Shown: positions 26,304 through 34,824 of the stretch, one piece after another
Layout: the number at the start of each line of letters is the position of its first letter
Position numbering within the stretch: position 1 is the stretch's first letter
Assembly: GCF_017921815.1 (NCBI RefSeq)
Contig: NZ_JAGEMM010000004.1
Span: 309,262 to 373,261 of the forward strand
Reading direction: 5' to 3'
DNA from: Microvirga antarctica
Lineage (GTDB): Bacteria > Pseudomonadota > Alphaproteobacteria > Rhizobiales > Beijerinckiaceae
DNA length: 64,000 nucleotides
The notes under the pieces: model-generated
Databases searched by the model: none
Told to the model about the DNA's origin: nothing
Seen by the model: only the letters and a program-made list of their open reading frames with translations
Position numbers and translations under genes: made by a program

Positions 26304-27338
26304 GTGACCATTCCGCCGAAACGAGCGCCGACGATTACCGAGGTCGCTTCCCTCGCCGGCGTCTCGCGTGCCACCGTTTCGCGGACCTTCAGCCGGCCTG
26401 AGCTTCTTCATGCTGATACGACGGAGCGCGTGCGCGCCGCGGCGGCGCAGCTCGGGTACGTTCCGAACCAGGTGGCCCGCGCTTTAAGCACCGGTCGGGC
26501 GGGCAACATCGCGCTTGTCGTGCCGGATATCGCCAACCCCTTCTTTCCGCCGCTCATCCGGGCCGCGCAGGCGAGGGCGGACTCGGAAGGCTATGCGGTC
26601 TTCCTCGGCGATTCGGACGAACGGCCGGAGCGCGAAGACATTCTGCTGACCAAGATTGCGCCGCAGGTCGACGGTTTCATCCTGGCATCGCCGCGTCTCG
26701 ATGAGTCCCGAATCCGCGCGCATGCGGCTCGCCGGCCCCTGGTCCTCATCAACCGGGATATCGACGGCCTTGCGCGGGTGCTCATGGATGTCTCATCCGG
26801 CATTGCCCAGGCGGTCCGGCATCTGGCCGATCTCGGCCACCGGCACATCGCCTATGTGAGCGGCCCGCCGGCGTCGTGGGCCAATCAGGAGCGGCAGAGC
26901 GCGGCGATCGCCGCAGCGCGTGAATTCGGCATGACGCTGATCGCCATCGCGGCGAGCAGGCCCACCTATCAGGGCGGTCAGGCCGCCGCGACCGAACTCG
27001 CACAAACGGATGTGACCGCCACAATCGCGTTCGACGATCTGGTTGCGCAGGGCATCATGGCCGGGCTCGCGGCTCAAGGCCTGCGCGTGCCCGACGAGAT
27101 GAGCGTCATCGGGTTCGACGACGTGCTTGCCTCGACCACCTATCCGCCGCTCACCACTGTCGCGGCGCATTGCGCGGAGGCCGGGGGACAGGCGGTCGAC
27201 CTCCTCACCGCGATCCTCCAGGGCGGCAGCACCCCAATGGACCGCATTCTGATTCCGACCGAACTGGTGGTTCGCGCCACCACCACGCAGCCGCGCGCCT
27301 CCGCCAAGAGGCGAAGCCAGCAGCCGACCTTCTCGTGA
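26304..27338 (+). CDS. LacI-family transcriptional regulator of the amino-sugar operon
   Basis: 344 residues, starting at GTG with GAGGTG 7 bases upstream. The HTH is clear: TITEVASLAGVSRATVSRTF, then the hinge helix YVPNQVARALSTGRAGNIAL. The periplasmic-binding-like core has VVPDIANPFF, GFILASPRLDES, HRHIAYVSGP, FDDLVAQGIMAGL and MSVIGFDDV. nagB starts about 30 bases downstream, so the ligand is probably GlcNAc-6-P, GlcN-6-P or a related sugar phosphate. The operator in its promoter suggests autorepression. Confidence 0.92.
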   Translation: MTIPPKRAPTITEVASLAGVSRATVSRTFSRPELLHADTTERVRAAAAQLGYVPNQVARALSTGRAGNIALVVPDIANPFFPPLIRAAQARADSEGYAVFLGDSDERPEREDILLTKIAPQVDGFILASPRLDESRIRAHAARRPLVLINRDIDGLARVLMDVSSGIAQAVRHLADLGHRHIAYVSGPPASWANQERQSAAIAAAREFGMTLIAIAASRPTYQGGQAAATELAQTDVTATIAFDDLVAQGIMAGLAAQGLRVPDEMSVIGFDDVLASTTYPPLTTVAAHCAEAGGQAVDLLTAILQGGSTPMDRILIPTELVVRATTTQPRASAKRRSQQPTFS

Positions 27339-27369
27339 GACCCGATTTTTTCACACAATGCAGGACATG

Positions 27370-28143
27370 ATGAACGTTCAAGTTTTCCCGACCAAAGACG
27401 CGCTCGCCAAAGCCGCTGCGGCTCTCGGGGCGCAGGCCATCCGCGCCGCCATCGCGGCCAAGGGCCGAGCCAATATCGTCGTGGCCACAGGCGCGAGCCA
27501 GTTCGAGGTTCTCGAGGCGCTGGTGGCCGACCAGACCATCGACTGGACGAAGGTCACCGGCTTCCACCTCGACGAGTATATCGGCATGGCAGACGACCAT
27601 CCGGCCAGTTTCCGCCGCTACCTGCGGGAGCGCTTCACCGAGCAGCTGCCACGCCTGGGCGCGTTCCATTTCGTCAACGGCGACGCGCCCTCCCTCGAGG
27701 GCGAGCTCGAGCGGGTCTCCTCGCTGATTGCCGCACATCCCATCGACGTCACCTTCGCGGGGATCGGCGAGAACGGGCATCTGGCCTTTAACGATCCGCC
27801 CGCGGATTTTGACACCGAGGTGCCCTACATCGTGGTGTCGCTGGACGAAAAGTGCCGCCGTCAGCAATTCGGCGAGGGCTGGTTCAAGGCTTTCGACGAT
27901 GTGCCGAAGACCGCCATCTCGATGAGCATCCGCCAGATCATGAAGAGCAAGCTGCTGATCCTCTCCGTGCCGGATGAACGCAAGGCTGCAGCAACCCGGG
28001 AGGCTCTGGAGGGTCCGGTGAGCAATCTCTGTCCGGCCTCCATCGTCCAGCGCCATCCTGCGTGCCACATCCTGCTCGATCCGCAATCTGCGAGCGCCTT
28101 GTCGCCGGCGTTTCGCGCCGGTCTCTCGGGGCAATCGAAGTAA
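27370..28143 (+). CDS. nagB: Glucosamine-6-phosphate deaminase NagB
   Basis: 257 residues from the chosen ATG, which has AGGA just upstream and aligns with the family N-terminus (MNVQVFPTKDAL). ATGs at 27358 and 27367 are alternatives. The phosphate-binding loop is VVATGASQFEVLEAL. The catalytic Asp68 in GFHLDEYIG matches Asp72 of E. coli, and GIGENGHLAFNDPP contains the ring-opening His137. The reaction is GlcN-6-P + H2O to fructose-6-P + NH4+. The allosteric C-terminal module of E. coli NagB is not obvious, so it is probably a non-allosteric type. Lies between lacI and a solute-binding-protein gene. Confidence 0.92.
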   Translation: MNVQVFPTKDALAKAAAALGAQAIRAAIAAKGRANIVVATGASQFEVLEALVADQTIDWTKVTGFHLDEYIGMADDHPASFRRYLRERFTEQLPRLGAFHFVNGDAPSLEGELERVSSLIAAHPIDVTFAGIGENGHLAFNDPPADFDTEVPYIVVSLDEKCRRQQFGEGWFKAFDDVPKTAISMSIRQIMKSKLLILSVPDERKAAATREALEGPVSNLCPASIVQRHPACHILLDPQSASALSPAFRAGLSGQSK

Positions 28144-28175
28144 CCCCCCTTCAACAAGCCAGAGGAGTAAGGTCC

Positions 28176-29366
28176 ATGCGTCGATCTATGATAATCCGCT
28201 ACGGCGCGATCGCCGGTTTCGCGGTGACCGCCGCCCTGTCGACCGGCAGTCACGCTCAGACCGCTCCCGCAAAACCGAAGCAGCCGCTGACTATCAGCGT
28301 CATCGATGTGGCGGGCGATCTGCAGATCAGCCAGCCGGCCATCGAGAAGTTCAAGACGGATCATCCTGACCTCGTCTCCCGGTTCGTCTTCACCAAGGCG
28401 ACAGCGCCTGAATTGGCGGCGAAGCTCAAGGCGCAGCAGGATGCGGGGCGCGTCGACATCGACTTCGTGCTGACCGGCAACGATGCGCTTGCGGGCGGGA
28501 TGGAGCAGGGGGTCTGGCTGGAAATCCTGCCGAAGTTCCAGGATCGGTTCGCGGACCTGTCAAAGCTCTACATGCCGGGCGCCTACGCGATGCAGAAGAT
28601 GGGGCGCGGGCAGGCCTTCGTGATCGACTGGTATCCGTCCGGCCCGCTGCTGGAATATGCACCCGCACGCGTGAAGGACCTGCCGGACAGCGCCGAGTCG
28701 CTGCTGACCTGGTGCAAGGCCCATCCGGGACGCTTCATGTATGCGCGCCCGTCCAATTCGGGCCCGGGCAGGACGTTTGTGATGGGCCTGCCGTATCTTC
28801 TGGGCGACAAGGATCCGCTGGATCCGGTCAATGGCTGGGAGAAGACCTGGTCGTATCTCAACGAACTCGACACCTGCATCGAATACTATCCGGGCGGCAC
28901 CACCGCGACGATGAAGGAACTGGGCGAGGGATCGCGCGACATCATCGCGACGACGACAGGCTGGGATATCAACCCGCGCTATCTCGGAATCGTGCCTGAA
29001 GACTTCAAGGTGGCGACCCTGAAGGGCTTCCATTGGGTTGGGGACGCCAATTACATGGCGATTCCCAAAGGCGTCCCGCAGGAAAAGGTTGACGTGCTGC
29101 TGCAACTGATCGGCTATCTGCTCAAGCCGGAGCAGCAGGCCTACATGTACGACCATGGCTACATGTATCCGGGCCCTGCCATTCACAACGTGCCGATCGA
29201 GATGGCGCCGAAGGAAAGTCAGGACACGATCAAGAAGTTCGGGCGGCCGGAATATGCCGCCATGATCGCCGACAACCCGATTGAACCGCCTCTCGACGCC
29301 AAGCCCCTCGTGGCCATGTTCGACAAGTGGGACCGGGAAATCGGCGGCTCGAAGGCCCGTCAATAA
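28176..29366 (+). CDS. ABC-type extracellular solute-binding protein (paralogue 2 of 3)
   Basis: 396 residues, with an AGAGGAG ribosome site and a Sec-type signal ending near SHAQ (residue 27). It shares with the two other paralogues ISVIDVAGDLQ, KLKAQQDAGRVDIDFVLTG, NSGPGRTFVMGLPYLLGDKD, ATMKELGEGSRDI, WDINPRYLGIVP and MAPKESQDTI. Lies between nagB and nagA, so an amino sugar or a compound containing one is the likely ligand. No permease or ATPase gene is nearby. Whether it delivers to a distant transporter or acts as a sensor is open. Confidence 0.85.
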   Translation: MRRSMIIRYGAIAGFAVTAALSTGSHAQTAPAKPKQPLTISVIDVAGDLQISQPAIEKFKTDHPDLVSRFVFTKATAPELAAKLKAQQDAGRVDIDFVLTGNDALAGGMEQGVWLEILPKFQDRFADLSKLYMPGAYAMQKMGRGQAFVIDWYPSGPLLEYAPARVKDLPDSAESLLTWCKAHPGRFMYARPSNSGPGRTFVMGLPYLLGDKDPLDPVNGWEKTWSYLNELDTCIEYYPGGTTATMKELGEGSRDIIATTTGWDINPRYLGIVPEDFKVATLKGFHWVGDANYMAIPKGVPQEKVDVLLQLIGYLLKPEQQAYMYDHGYMYPGPAIHNVPIEMAPKESQDTIKKFGRPEYAAMIADNPIEPPLDAKPLVAMFDKWDREIGGSKARQ

Positions 29367-29434
29367 GGTTCGTTGAGACTGATGAAGACGAGAGCGGCGG
29401 CCTTTGCCGCTCTCGTCGCGACACTGGGACCATC

Positions 29435-30562
29435 ATGCAGAGCCACGGACTTGTCGATCTTCAGGTGAACGGCTTCGGCGGCGTCGATTTTAACGCGTCG
29501 CAGATCGATCGCGAGGCATTTGAGCGGGCGTTCGCAGCCATGTTCGCGACCGGCGTCACCACCTGCCTACCAACGATCATCACCGCATCCGTCGCGGATC
29601 TGCGGCTGCGCTTGGCGGCGCTCGACGAGGCGATCCGCAACAATCGGCGGGCGAGCGCGATGTCGCCGGGCTATCACCTCGAAGGGCCGTTTCTCAACCC
29701 CGCTGAAGGCTATGCGGGATGCCATCCCCCGGCTGTCATGATCGCACCTGATGCCGGCCTGGTTTTCGACCTCGAGAGAGGTCTGTCGCGGCCGATCCTT
29801 CTCGTCACGATCGCGCCGGAACTCCCTGGTGCCGAGACGTTCATCCGCGCCATGCGGCAGGCCGGAAAGATCGTGGCCATCGGTCATTCTGCCGCCGATG
29901 CCGAGACTGTCGCTATGGCGGCGACAGCGGGCGCGCAAATGTCGACCCATCTGGGCAATGGCATCCCGCAGTTCCTGCCGAAGCTCGACAACACGATTTT
30001 TGCGCAGCTCGCCGCGGATGGCCTGCAGGCGAGCTTCATCGCAGACGGGATCCACCTGCCGCAACCGGCCTTGCGGGCGATGGTGCGGGCGAAAGGGATC
30101 AGTCGCGCGATCCTTGTCACGGATGCGGTCTCGGCCGCCGGAACGGCTCCGGGCCGCTACAGCTTTGCGGGAATGACGATCGAGCACGGCAGCGACGGGA
30201 GTGTCCGTGCTCCAGGCGGTCGATCGCTTGCGGGTTCCGCCCTGACACTGGATCGTGCGGTTCGCAACATCGTCACGAGCGGAATCGCCAGCACGGAAGA
30301 CGCCATCGCGATGGCGTCTGATCATCCGTTCGCACTTCTGGAGCCCGCCCTTCGGGCACACGGAATCGACGCCCCTGACCGTGGCCGGGTCGTCTGGTCC
30401 GAGGACCTGCATGTCATCGAGGTCCGGCTGGCGGATGAATGCTATTCTGCGGATCGGTCGATGCTAACGACGTCGGAAAGGAGCGGTCGTGACACCCTGA
30501 GCGGACGCGCATTCCCTAGTCTCACCAAACCATCAACAGAACCAGAAGAGGAAAAATCATGA
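29435..30562 (+). CDS. nagA: N-acetylglucosamine-6-phosphate deacetylase NagA, N-terminally short
   Basis: 375 residues. Amidohydrolase motifs: GLVDLQVNGFGGVDFN (first barrel strand), YHLEGPFLNP with the metal Glu, AIGHSAAD and STHLGNG with metal His residues, and LVTDAVSAAG with the catalytic Asp. Family members usually have THLFNAM where this has THLGNGI. The protein begins directly at the barrel: the roughly 50-residue N-terminal beta strands of E. coli NagA are missing. About 30 extra polar residues follow the normal C-terminus. It removes acetate from GlcNAc-6-P to give the NagB substrate. Its stop overlaps the next ATG (ATGA). Confidence 0.88.
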   Translation: MQSHGLVDLQVNGFGGVDFNASQIDREAFERAFAAMFATGVTTCLPTIITASVADLRLRLAALDEAIRNNRRASAMSPGYHLEGPFLNPAEGYAGCHPPAVMIAPDAGLVFDLERGLSRPILLVTIAPELPGAETFIRAMRQAGKIVAIGHSAADAETVAMAATAGAQMSTHLGNGIPQFLPKLDNTIFAQLAADGLQASFIADGIHLPQPALRAMVRAKGISRAILVTDAVSAAGTAPGRYSFAGMTIEHGSDGSVRAPGGRSLAGSALTLDRAVRNIVTSGIASTEDAIAMASDHPFALLEPALRAHGIDAPDRGRVVWSEDLHVIEVRLADECYSADRSMLTTSERSGRDTLSGRAFPSLTKPSTEPEEEKS

Positions 30563-31752
30563 GTCATGACCGAGGCAAGATTGATCGCCGGACACTGATC
30601 GGAGGTGCCGCCAGCATCGCTGTCGTGGCGGCAACGGGCGCACGCGCGCAAAGCCTGCCGCTTCCCAAAGCGCCGGTCGCCCTCAATGTGATCGACGTGG
30701 GTGGGGCGCTTGCGCTCATGCAGAAGGCCTTCGAGGAATATCGCAAGGCAAAGCCCGAGCTTGTTTCGCGCATCACCTACGTGAAGGCGCCCGCGCCGGA
30801 ACTCGCCTCGAAGGTGAAGGCCCAGCAGGATGCGGGGCGCGTCGATATCGACATGGTGCTGACCGGAAGCGATGGCCTCGCCGCAGGCCTCGAGCAGAAT
30901 CTTTGGATCAAGCTTCTGCCTGCCTATAATGACAAGTTCCCCGGCCTCGACGAGAACTACGAGCCTGCCGCTCTCAACCTGCACAAGGTGCAGGGCCAGG
31001 GCTTCGGCGTGGTGATCAATTATTACCCGTCCGGCCCGCTCCTCGAATATGCGCCTGAGCGCGTCAAGGATGTGCCCAAGACCGCCGAGGAACTGCTGGC
31101 CTGGGCAAAGGCCAACAAGAACCGCTTCATGTATGCAAGGCCGGCCAATTCTGGGCCCGGCCGGACGTTCATGATGGGCCTGCCCTACATCCTGGGCGAC
31201 AAGGATCCCATGGATCCGATCAACGGATGGGACAAGACCTGGAGTTACCTGCGCGAGCTCAACCCCTACATCGAATACTACCCGGCCGGTACCGGCGCCA
31301 CCATGAAGGAGTTCGGCGAAGGTTCACGGGATATGATCATCTCGACCACGGGCTGGGACATCAATCCGCGGGCGCTCGGGATCGTACCGGCCAGCGCGCA
31401 GATCGCCACGCTGAAGGGTTTTCACTGGGTCTCCGACGCCTTCTTCATGACGGTGCCGAAAGGCGTGTCAGAAGACAAGCTTGCGGTGCTGCTCGATCTC
31501 ATGGCGTTCCTTCTCAAGCCGGAGCAGCAGGCCTTCTCATATGACGAGGGCTATCTCTATCCCGGTCCGGCTGTGAAGAACGTGCCTCTGTCCATGGCGC
31601 CGAAAGAGAGCCAGGACATCATCCGGCAGTTTGGGCGGCCCGAATACGCCGAACTCATCTCCGGCAATCCCATCGAGCTGCCGCTGACGCCAAGCAAGAT
31701 GGTTCAGGCTTTCCGGCGATGGGACGAGGAGGTCGGCTCCAAGAAGGGCTGA
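30559..31752 (+). CDS. ABC-type extracellular solute-binding protein (paralogue 3 of 3), Tat-type signal
   Basis: 397 residues, translationally coupled to nagA by ATGA. The N-terminus carries a twin-arginine signal (IDRRTLIGG, cleavage near ARAQ), so like paralogue 1 it may be exported folded. Shared landmarks are LNVIDVGGAL, KVKAQQDAGRVDIDMVLTG, NSGPGRTFMMGLPYILGDKD, ATMKEFGEGSRDMI and WDINPRALGIVP. It is the last gene before a terminator. Two binding proteins in one nag operon without a channel is unusual; they may bind different amino sugars and share a transporter encoded elsewhere. Confidence 0.85.
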   Translation: MSHDRGKIDRRTLIGGAASIAVVAATGARAQSLPLPKAPVALNVIDVGGALALMQKAFEEYRKAKPELVSRITYVKAPAPELASKVKAQQDAGRVDIDMVLTGSDGLAAGLEQNLWIKLLPAYNDKFPGLDENYEPAALNLHKVQGQGFGVVINYYPSGPLLEYAPERVKDVPKTAEELLAWAKANKNRFMYARPANSGPGRTFMMGLPYILGDKDPMDPINGWDKTWSYLRELNPYIEYYPAGTGATMKEFGEGSRDMIISTTGWDINPRALGIVPASAQIATLKGFHWVSDAFFMTVPKGVSEDKLAVLLDLMAFLLKPEQQAFSYDEGYLYPGPAVKNVPLSMAPKESQDIIRQFGRPEYAELISGNPIELPLTPSKMVQAFRRWDEEVGSKKG

Positions 31753-31773
31753 TCGCCTGCACCATTGCTATCG

Positions 31774-31810
31774 ACGGCGGCTGTCGGAGACGATGGCCGC
31801 CGTTTGTTTG
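31774..31810 (+). terminator. Rho-independent-like terminator after the nag operon
   Basis: ACGGCGGC (31774-31781) pairs perfectly with GCCGCCGT (31796-31803) over a 14-base loop, followed by TTGTTTG. The 8-bp GC-rich stem 22 bases after the last stop and the T-rich tail fit intrinsic termination. Confidence 0.6.
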
Positions 31811-31863
31811 AGCGGGCACCAGGGCGATCTTCCGAGATGACCAGCGTATCCGCATCCCAGAAG

Positions 31864-31880
31864 TCTACATCTCTTCTAAA
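31864..31880. promoter_or_regulatory. Possible Irr/ICE-like iron box (distal)
   Basis: TCTACAT-CTC-TTCTAAA matches the published iron control element TTTAGAA-N3-TTCTAAA at 11 of 14 positions by eye, with a perfect right half. It is upstream of the iron operon in an AT-rich stretch. Chance matches are possible; see the second box. Confidence 0.35.
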
Positions 31881-31932
31881 CAAGAAAATTCCGTGACTGT
31901 AGCGTAACTGACAACGCATTCGACTTCATCAG

Positions 31933-31949
31933 ATTAGAACAATTCCATA
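31933..31949. promoter_or_regulatory. Possible Irr/ICE-like iron box (proximal)
   Basis: ATTAGAA-CAA-TTCCATA also matches TTTAGAA-N3-TTCTAAA at 11 of 14 positions, with a near-perfect left half. It lies about 10 bases before a candidate -35 (TTGTGT, 31959-31964), which pairs with CAGAAT (31982-31987) over 17 bases. In Hyphomicrobiales the haem-responsive regulator Irr binds such boxes before iron-uptake genes. Confidence 0.4.
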
Positions 31950-32075
31950 AAGAAGAATTTGTGTTGAAGTTGCGTGCGAAGCAGAATAGCCAGTGCCATC
32001 GAGTCCGGCGCAATCTTCCGCATCCTGTTTTGGCGTGAGGAATTGACCCGCGCCGACAAACGGATGGAGCGTGGA

Positions 32076-33353
32076 ATGAGGTTGCGTCTGACTGCTGGAA
32101 TCGCCCTGGCGGCCACGATGGCGCTGGGCGGGGTAGCGTTTGCTCAAGCGCCGCAGCCCAAGGCTGTCGTCGAGACCTACGGGTCCATCGCGGAGGCCAT
32201 GTACGGCGATGCGCACGCGACGGCACAGAGCCTCGCCAAAGCCATCGATGCGTTTCTGGCCGATCCGACCGAGGGGACGCAGAAGACCGCGAAGAGCGCC
32301 TGGATCAAGGCTCGGGCGCCCTACCAGCAAACCGAAGGCTTCCGGTTCGGCAACAGGATCGTTGACGAATGGGAGGGCAGGGTCAATGCCTGGCCGCTGG
32401 ACGAGGGACTGATCGATTACGTCGACACCAAGACCTATGGCGAGACCTCGGACGAGAATCCGCTTTATCGCGCCAACATTATCGCCAACACGCAGGTCAG
32501 GGTCGGTCGGAAACAGATCGACACCACGACGATCACCAAGAAACTTCTCTCGGGCACGTTGCAGGAGGCGGGCGGCGTCGAATCGAACGTCGCCATCGGC
32601 TATCACGCGATTGAATTTCTGCTCTGGGGTCAGGACCTCAACGGCACACAGGCGGGTGCCGGCGCCCGGCCCGCCACCGACTATTCGGTGCAGGCCTGCA
32701 CCCATGGACATTGCGAACGTCGGCGTGCCTATCTGAAGGTCGTCACCGATCTGCTGGTGGACGATCTTGCCGAGATGGCGAAGGCATGGACAATCAAAGG
32801 CAACGCCCGCCAGGACCTCGCGAAGAAGAGCGTGAATCAGGGCCTGTCGACGATCCTGACCGGTCTCGGCAGCCTGTCCTATGGGGAACTCGCGGGCGAG
32901 CGCATGAAGCTCGGCTTGATCCTGCACGATCCGGAAGAAGAGCACGATTGCTTTTCCGACAACACGCACAATTCCCACTTCAACGACCAGGTCGGCATGG
33001 TGGCGATCTATCAGGGTCGCTACACACGGCCGGACGGACAGATCGTCGAGGGCCCCAGTCTCGCCGCCTATGCCAGGGCCAAGGCGCCGACAGAGGCTGC
33101 CGCGGTGGAGGCCGCCATGCAGGTCACGACGGACAAGCTCGGCGCCATCAAAGAGCGGGCTGATTCAGGGCGCGAGGCCTACGACCAGATGATTGCGGAG
33201 GGCAACAGCGAAGGCAACAAGATGGTGCAGGCTGGCGTCGATGCCCTTGTGGCTCAGGCGCGCGCCATCGAGGGCCTGGTGAAGAAGCTCGGCCTGTCCA
33301 TCGCTCTCGAGGGGTCGGATAGTCTCGATCATCCCAGCACCGTGGCCCGCTGA
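32076..33353 (+). CDS. Imelysin-family periplasmic iron-handling protein (IrpA/ICMP type)
   Basis: 425 residues. This ATG has GGAG 6 bases upstream and opens a signal peptide ending AFAQ; an ATG 12 bases earlier lacks a ribosome site. It contains the imelysin GxHxxE motif (GYHAIEFLLWG) and the strongly conserved HDPEEEHDCFSDNTHNSH block, and is mostly helical. Imelysins are iron-regulated cell-surface or periplasmic proteins implicated in iron binding; the early peptidase label is doubtful. Leads a five-gene operon with copper oxidase, di-haem protein, second imelysin and DUF1513. Confidence 0.9.
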   Translation: MRLRLTAGIALAATMALGGVAFAQAPQPKAVVETYGSIAEAMYGDAHATAQSLAKAIDAFLADPTEGTQKTAKSAWIKARAPYQQTEGFRFGNRIVDEWEGRVNAWPLDEGLIDYVDTKTYGETSDENPLYRANIIANTQVRVGRKQIDTTTITKKLLSGTLQEAGGVESNVAIGYHAIEFLLWGQDLNGTQAGAGARPATDYSVQACTHGHCERRRAYLKVVTDLLVDDLAEMAKAWTIKGNARQDLAKKSVNQGLSTILTGLGSLSYGELAGERMKLGLILHDPEEEHDCFSDNTHNSHFNDQVGMVAIYQGRYTRPDGQIVEGPSLAAYARAKAPTEAAAVEAAMQVTTDKLGAIKERADSGREAYDQMIAEGNSEGNKMVQAGVDALVAQARAIEGLVKKLGLSIALEGSDSLDHPSTVAR

Positions 33354-33357
33354 GGCC

Positions 33358-34824
33358 ATGAGGCTGGATCGCCGGCAGGTCCTGCAAGGCATCGCGGCTG
33401 GGAGTGTTGCGTCCATTGCGGGCGCTTCCAGCCTTCTCGCAAAGGCGCCTCCGCGAAATGCGCTTGCCAAGCGCCCGCCAGTGAAAGGCGGGCGCATTCA
33501 CGACTGGCATCTGACCGCCATGGAACGCCCCGCTCGCCTGTTGGGCGCGTCGGGTCCGGAAAGCGCCGTCTGGTCCTATACCGATGACGTGATGCCGGTT
33601 AGACGCATCATGCTCGGCGACACGATCCGTGTGCGTCTCGAAAACCGACTGCGCGAGCATACCTCGATCCACTGGCACGGCGTGCGTGTTCCAAATGCCA
33701 TGGACGGCGTGCCCTATCTGACGCAACCGCCCGTCCAGCCGGGCGAGAGTTTCGTCTATACGGTGACGCCCCCCGATCCGGGCACCTTCTTCATCCATCC
33801 GCATTGCAACGAATCCGCCCAGACGGGCCGCGGGATGAGCGGCGTGCTGATCGTCGAGGGCGATGCCAGGAGTCAGGTCGATGCGGACCTGGTTCTGGCC
33901 TACAAGGATTGGCGCCTCGCCACAGACGGAACCTGGCTTGCCTTCGAGACACCGGAAGGGGCAAGCCGCGCGGGCACCTTCGGCACCGTGCGATCCGTCA
34001 ATGGCGCCGGGTCCTTTCAGGGCACCGTGCCGGCCCGCGGCGATATACGAATTCGTCTTCTCAACCTCGACAACACGCGGCTGATCGACATCGGCGTCGA
34101 AGGGGCCGAGGCCGTGGTGATCGCGATCGACGGCAACGCGGTTGCGCCGTTCCCGCTGGAGACCTGGCGCATGGGTCCGGCCATGCGGGTCGACCTGCTG
34201 GTGCGCGCCCCGAAGGCCGGCGCAGAATTTCAGGTGATCGACTATTTCTCGACCGAGACCTGGACCCTGGCGACCGTTCGGACATCCGCGCCTGCGGCAC
34301 CATCCCGGCCGTTCGATCCCGATCTTCTCTATGAGGCGGTCGTTCCTCGGGCAGATCTGCGCAAGGCCGAACGGATGAGTTTTACCTTCAGCGCCAGCTC
34401 CGGTTCGCTTGCGGACGCGGCGGGACAGCTCGCGCCCGATGACCCCCTGGCGAAGATCCTGCTCGATGGGCTCTGCGTGCGGGACACGGCGTTCTGGGCC
34501 ATCAACAAGGCGTCCTGGTCGGCCGGCGCGCATCGCACGCTGCCGCCGCCGTTGGGCCTGCTGAAAGCCGGCCAATCCTATGTGTTCGAGCTGATGAACG
34601 CGACGCCCCATCCGCATCCCATCCATCTCCATGGACACACCTTCGAGGTCCTGAGCGTGTCGCGCCTCGCCCGGCCCCGGCATCTCGCCGACACGGTTCT
34701 TCTCCAGCCCAAGGAGCGCGTCGAGATCGCGTTCGTGGCGGAGGAAGGAAACTGGATGTTTCACTGCCATGTGCTGGAGCATCTGGAATTCGGCATGATG
34801 GGCTACCTGCGCGTCGAGTCATGA
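33358..34824 (+). CDS. Multicopper oxidase, Tat-exported
   Basis: 488 residues with a twin-arginine signal (LDRRQVLQG). All copper ligand motifs are present: HWHG (His105, His107), HPHC (His147, His149), HPIHLHGH in the last domain, and HCHVLEH near 469-475 followed by Met480 as type-1 axial ligand. Three cupredoxin domains. Such enzymes oxidise Fe(II), Cu(I) or phenols and reduce O2 to water. Lying 4 bases after an imelysin gene, a ferroxidase role in iron uptake is the best guess, analogous to oxidase-assisted iron permeation. The 4-base overlap with the next gene shows it is a full operon member. Confidence 0.9.
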   Translation: MRLDRRQVLQGIAAGSVASIAGASSLLAKAPPRNALAKRPPVKGGRIHDWHLTAMERPARLLGASGPESAVWSYTDDVMPVRRIMLGDTIRVRLENRLREHTSIHWHGVRVPNAMDGVPYLTQPPVQPGESFVYTVTPPDPGTFFIHPHCNESAQTGRGMSGVLIVEGDARSQVDADLVLAYKDWRLATDGTWLAFETPEGASRAGTFGTVRSVNGAGSFQGTVPARGDIRIRLLNLDNTRLIDIGVEGAEAVVIAIDGNAVAPFPLETWRMGPAMRVDLLVRAPKAGAEFQVIDYFSTETWTLATVRTSAPAAPSRPFDPDLLYEAVVPRADLRKAERMSFTFSASSGSLADAAGQLAPDDPLAKILLDGLCVRDTAFWAINKASWSAGAHRTLPPPLGLLKAGQSYVFELMNATPHPHPIHLHGHTFEVLSVSRLARPRHLADTVLLQPKERVEIAFVAEEGNWMFHCHVLEHLEFGMMGYLRVES

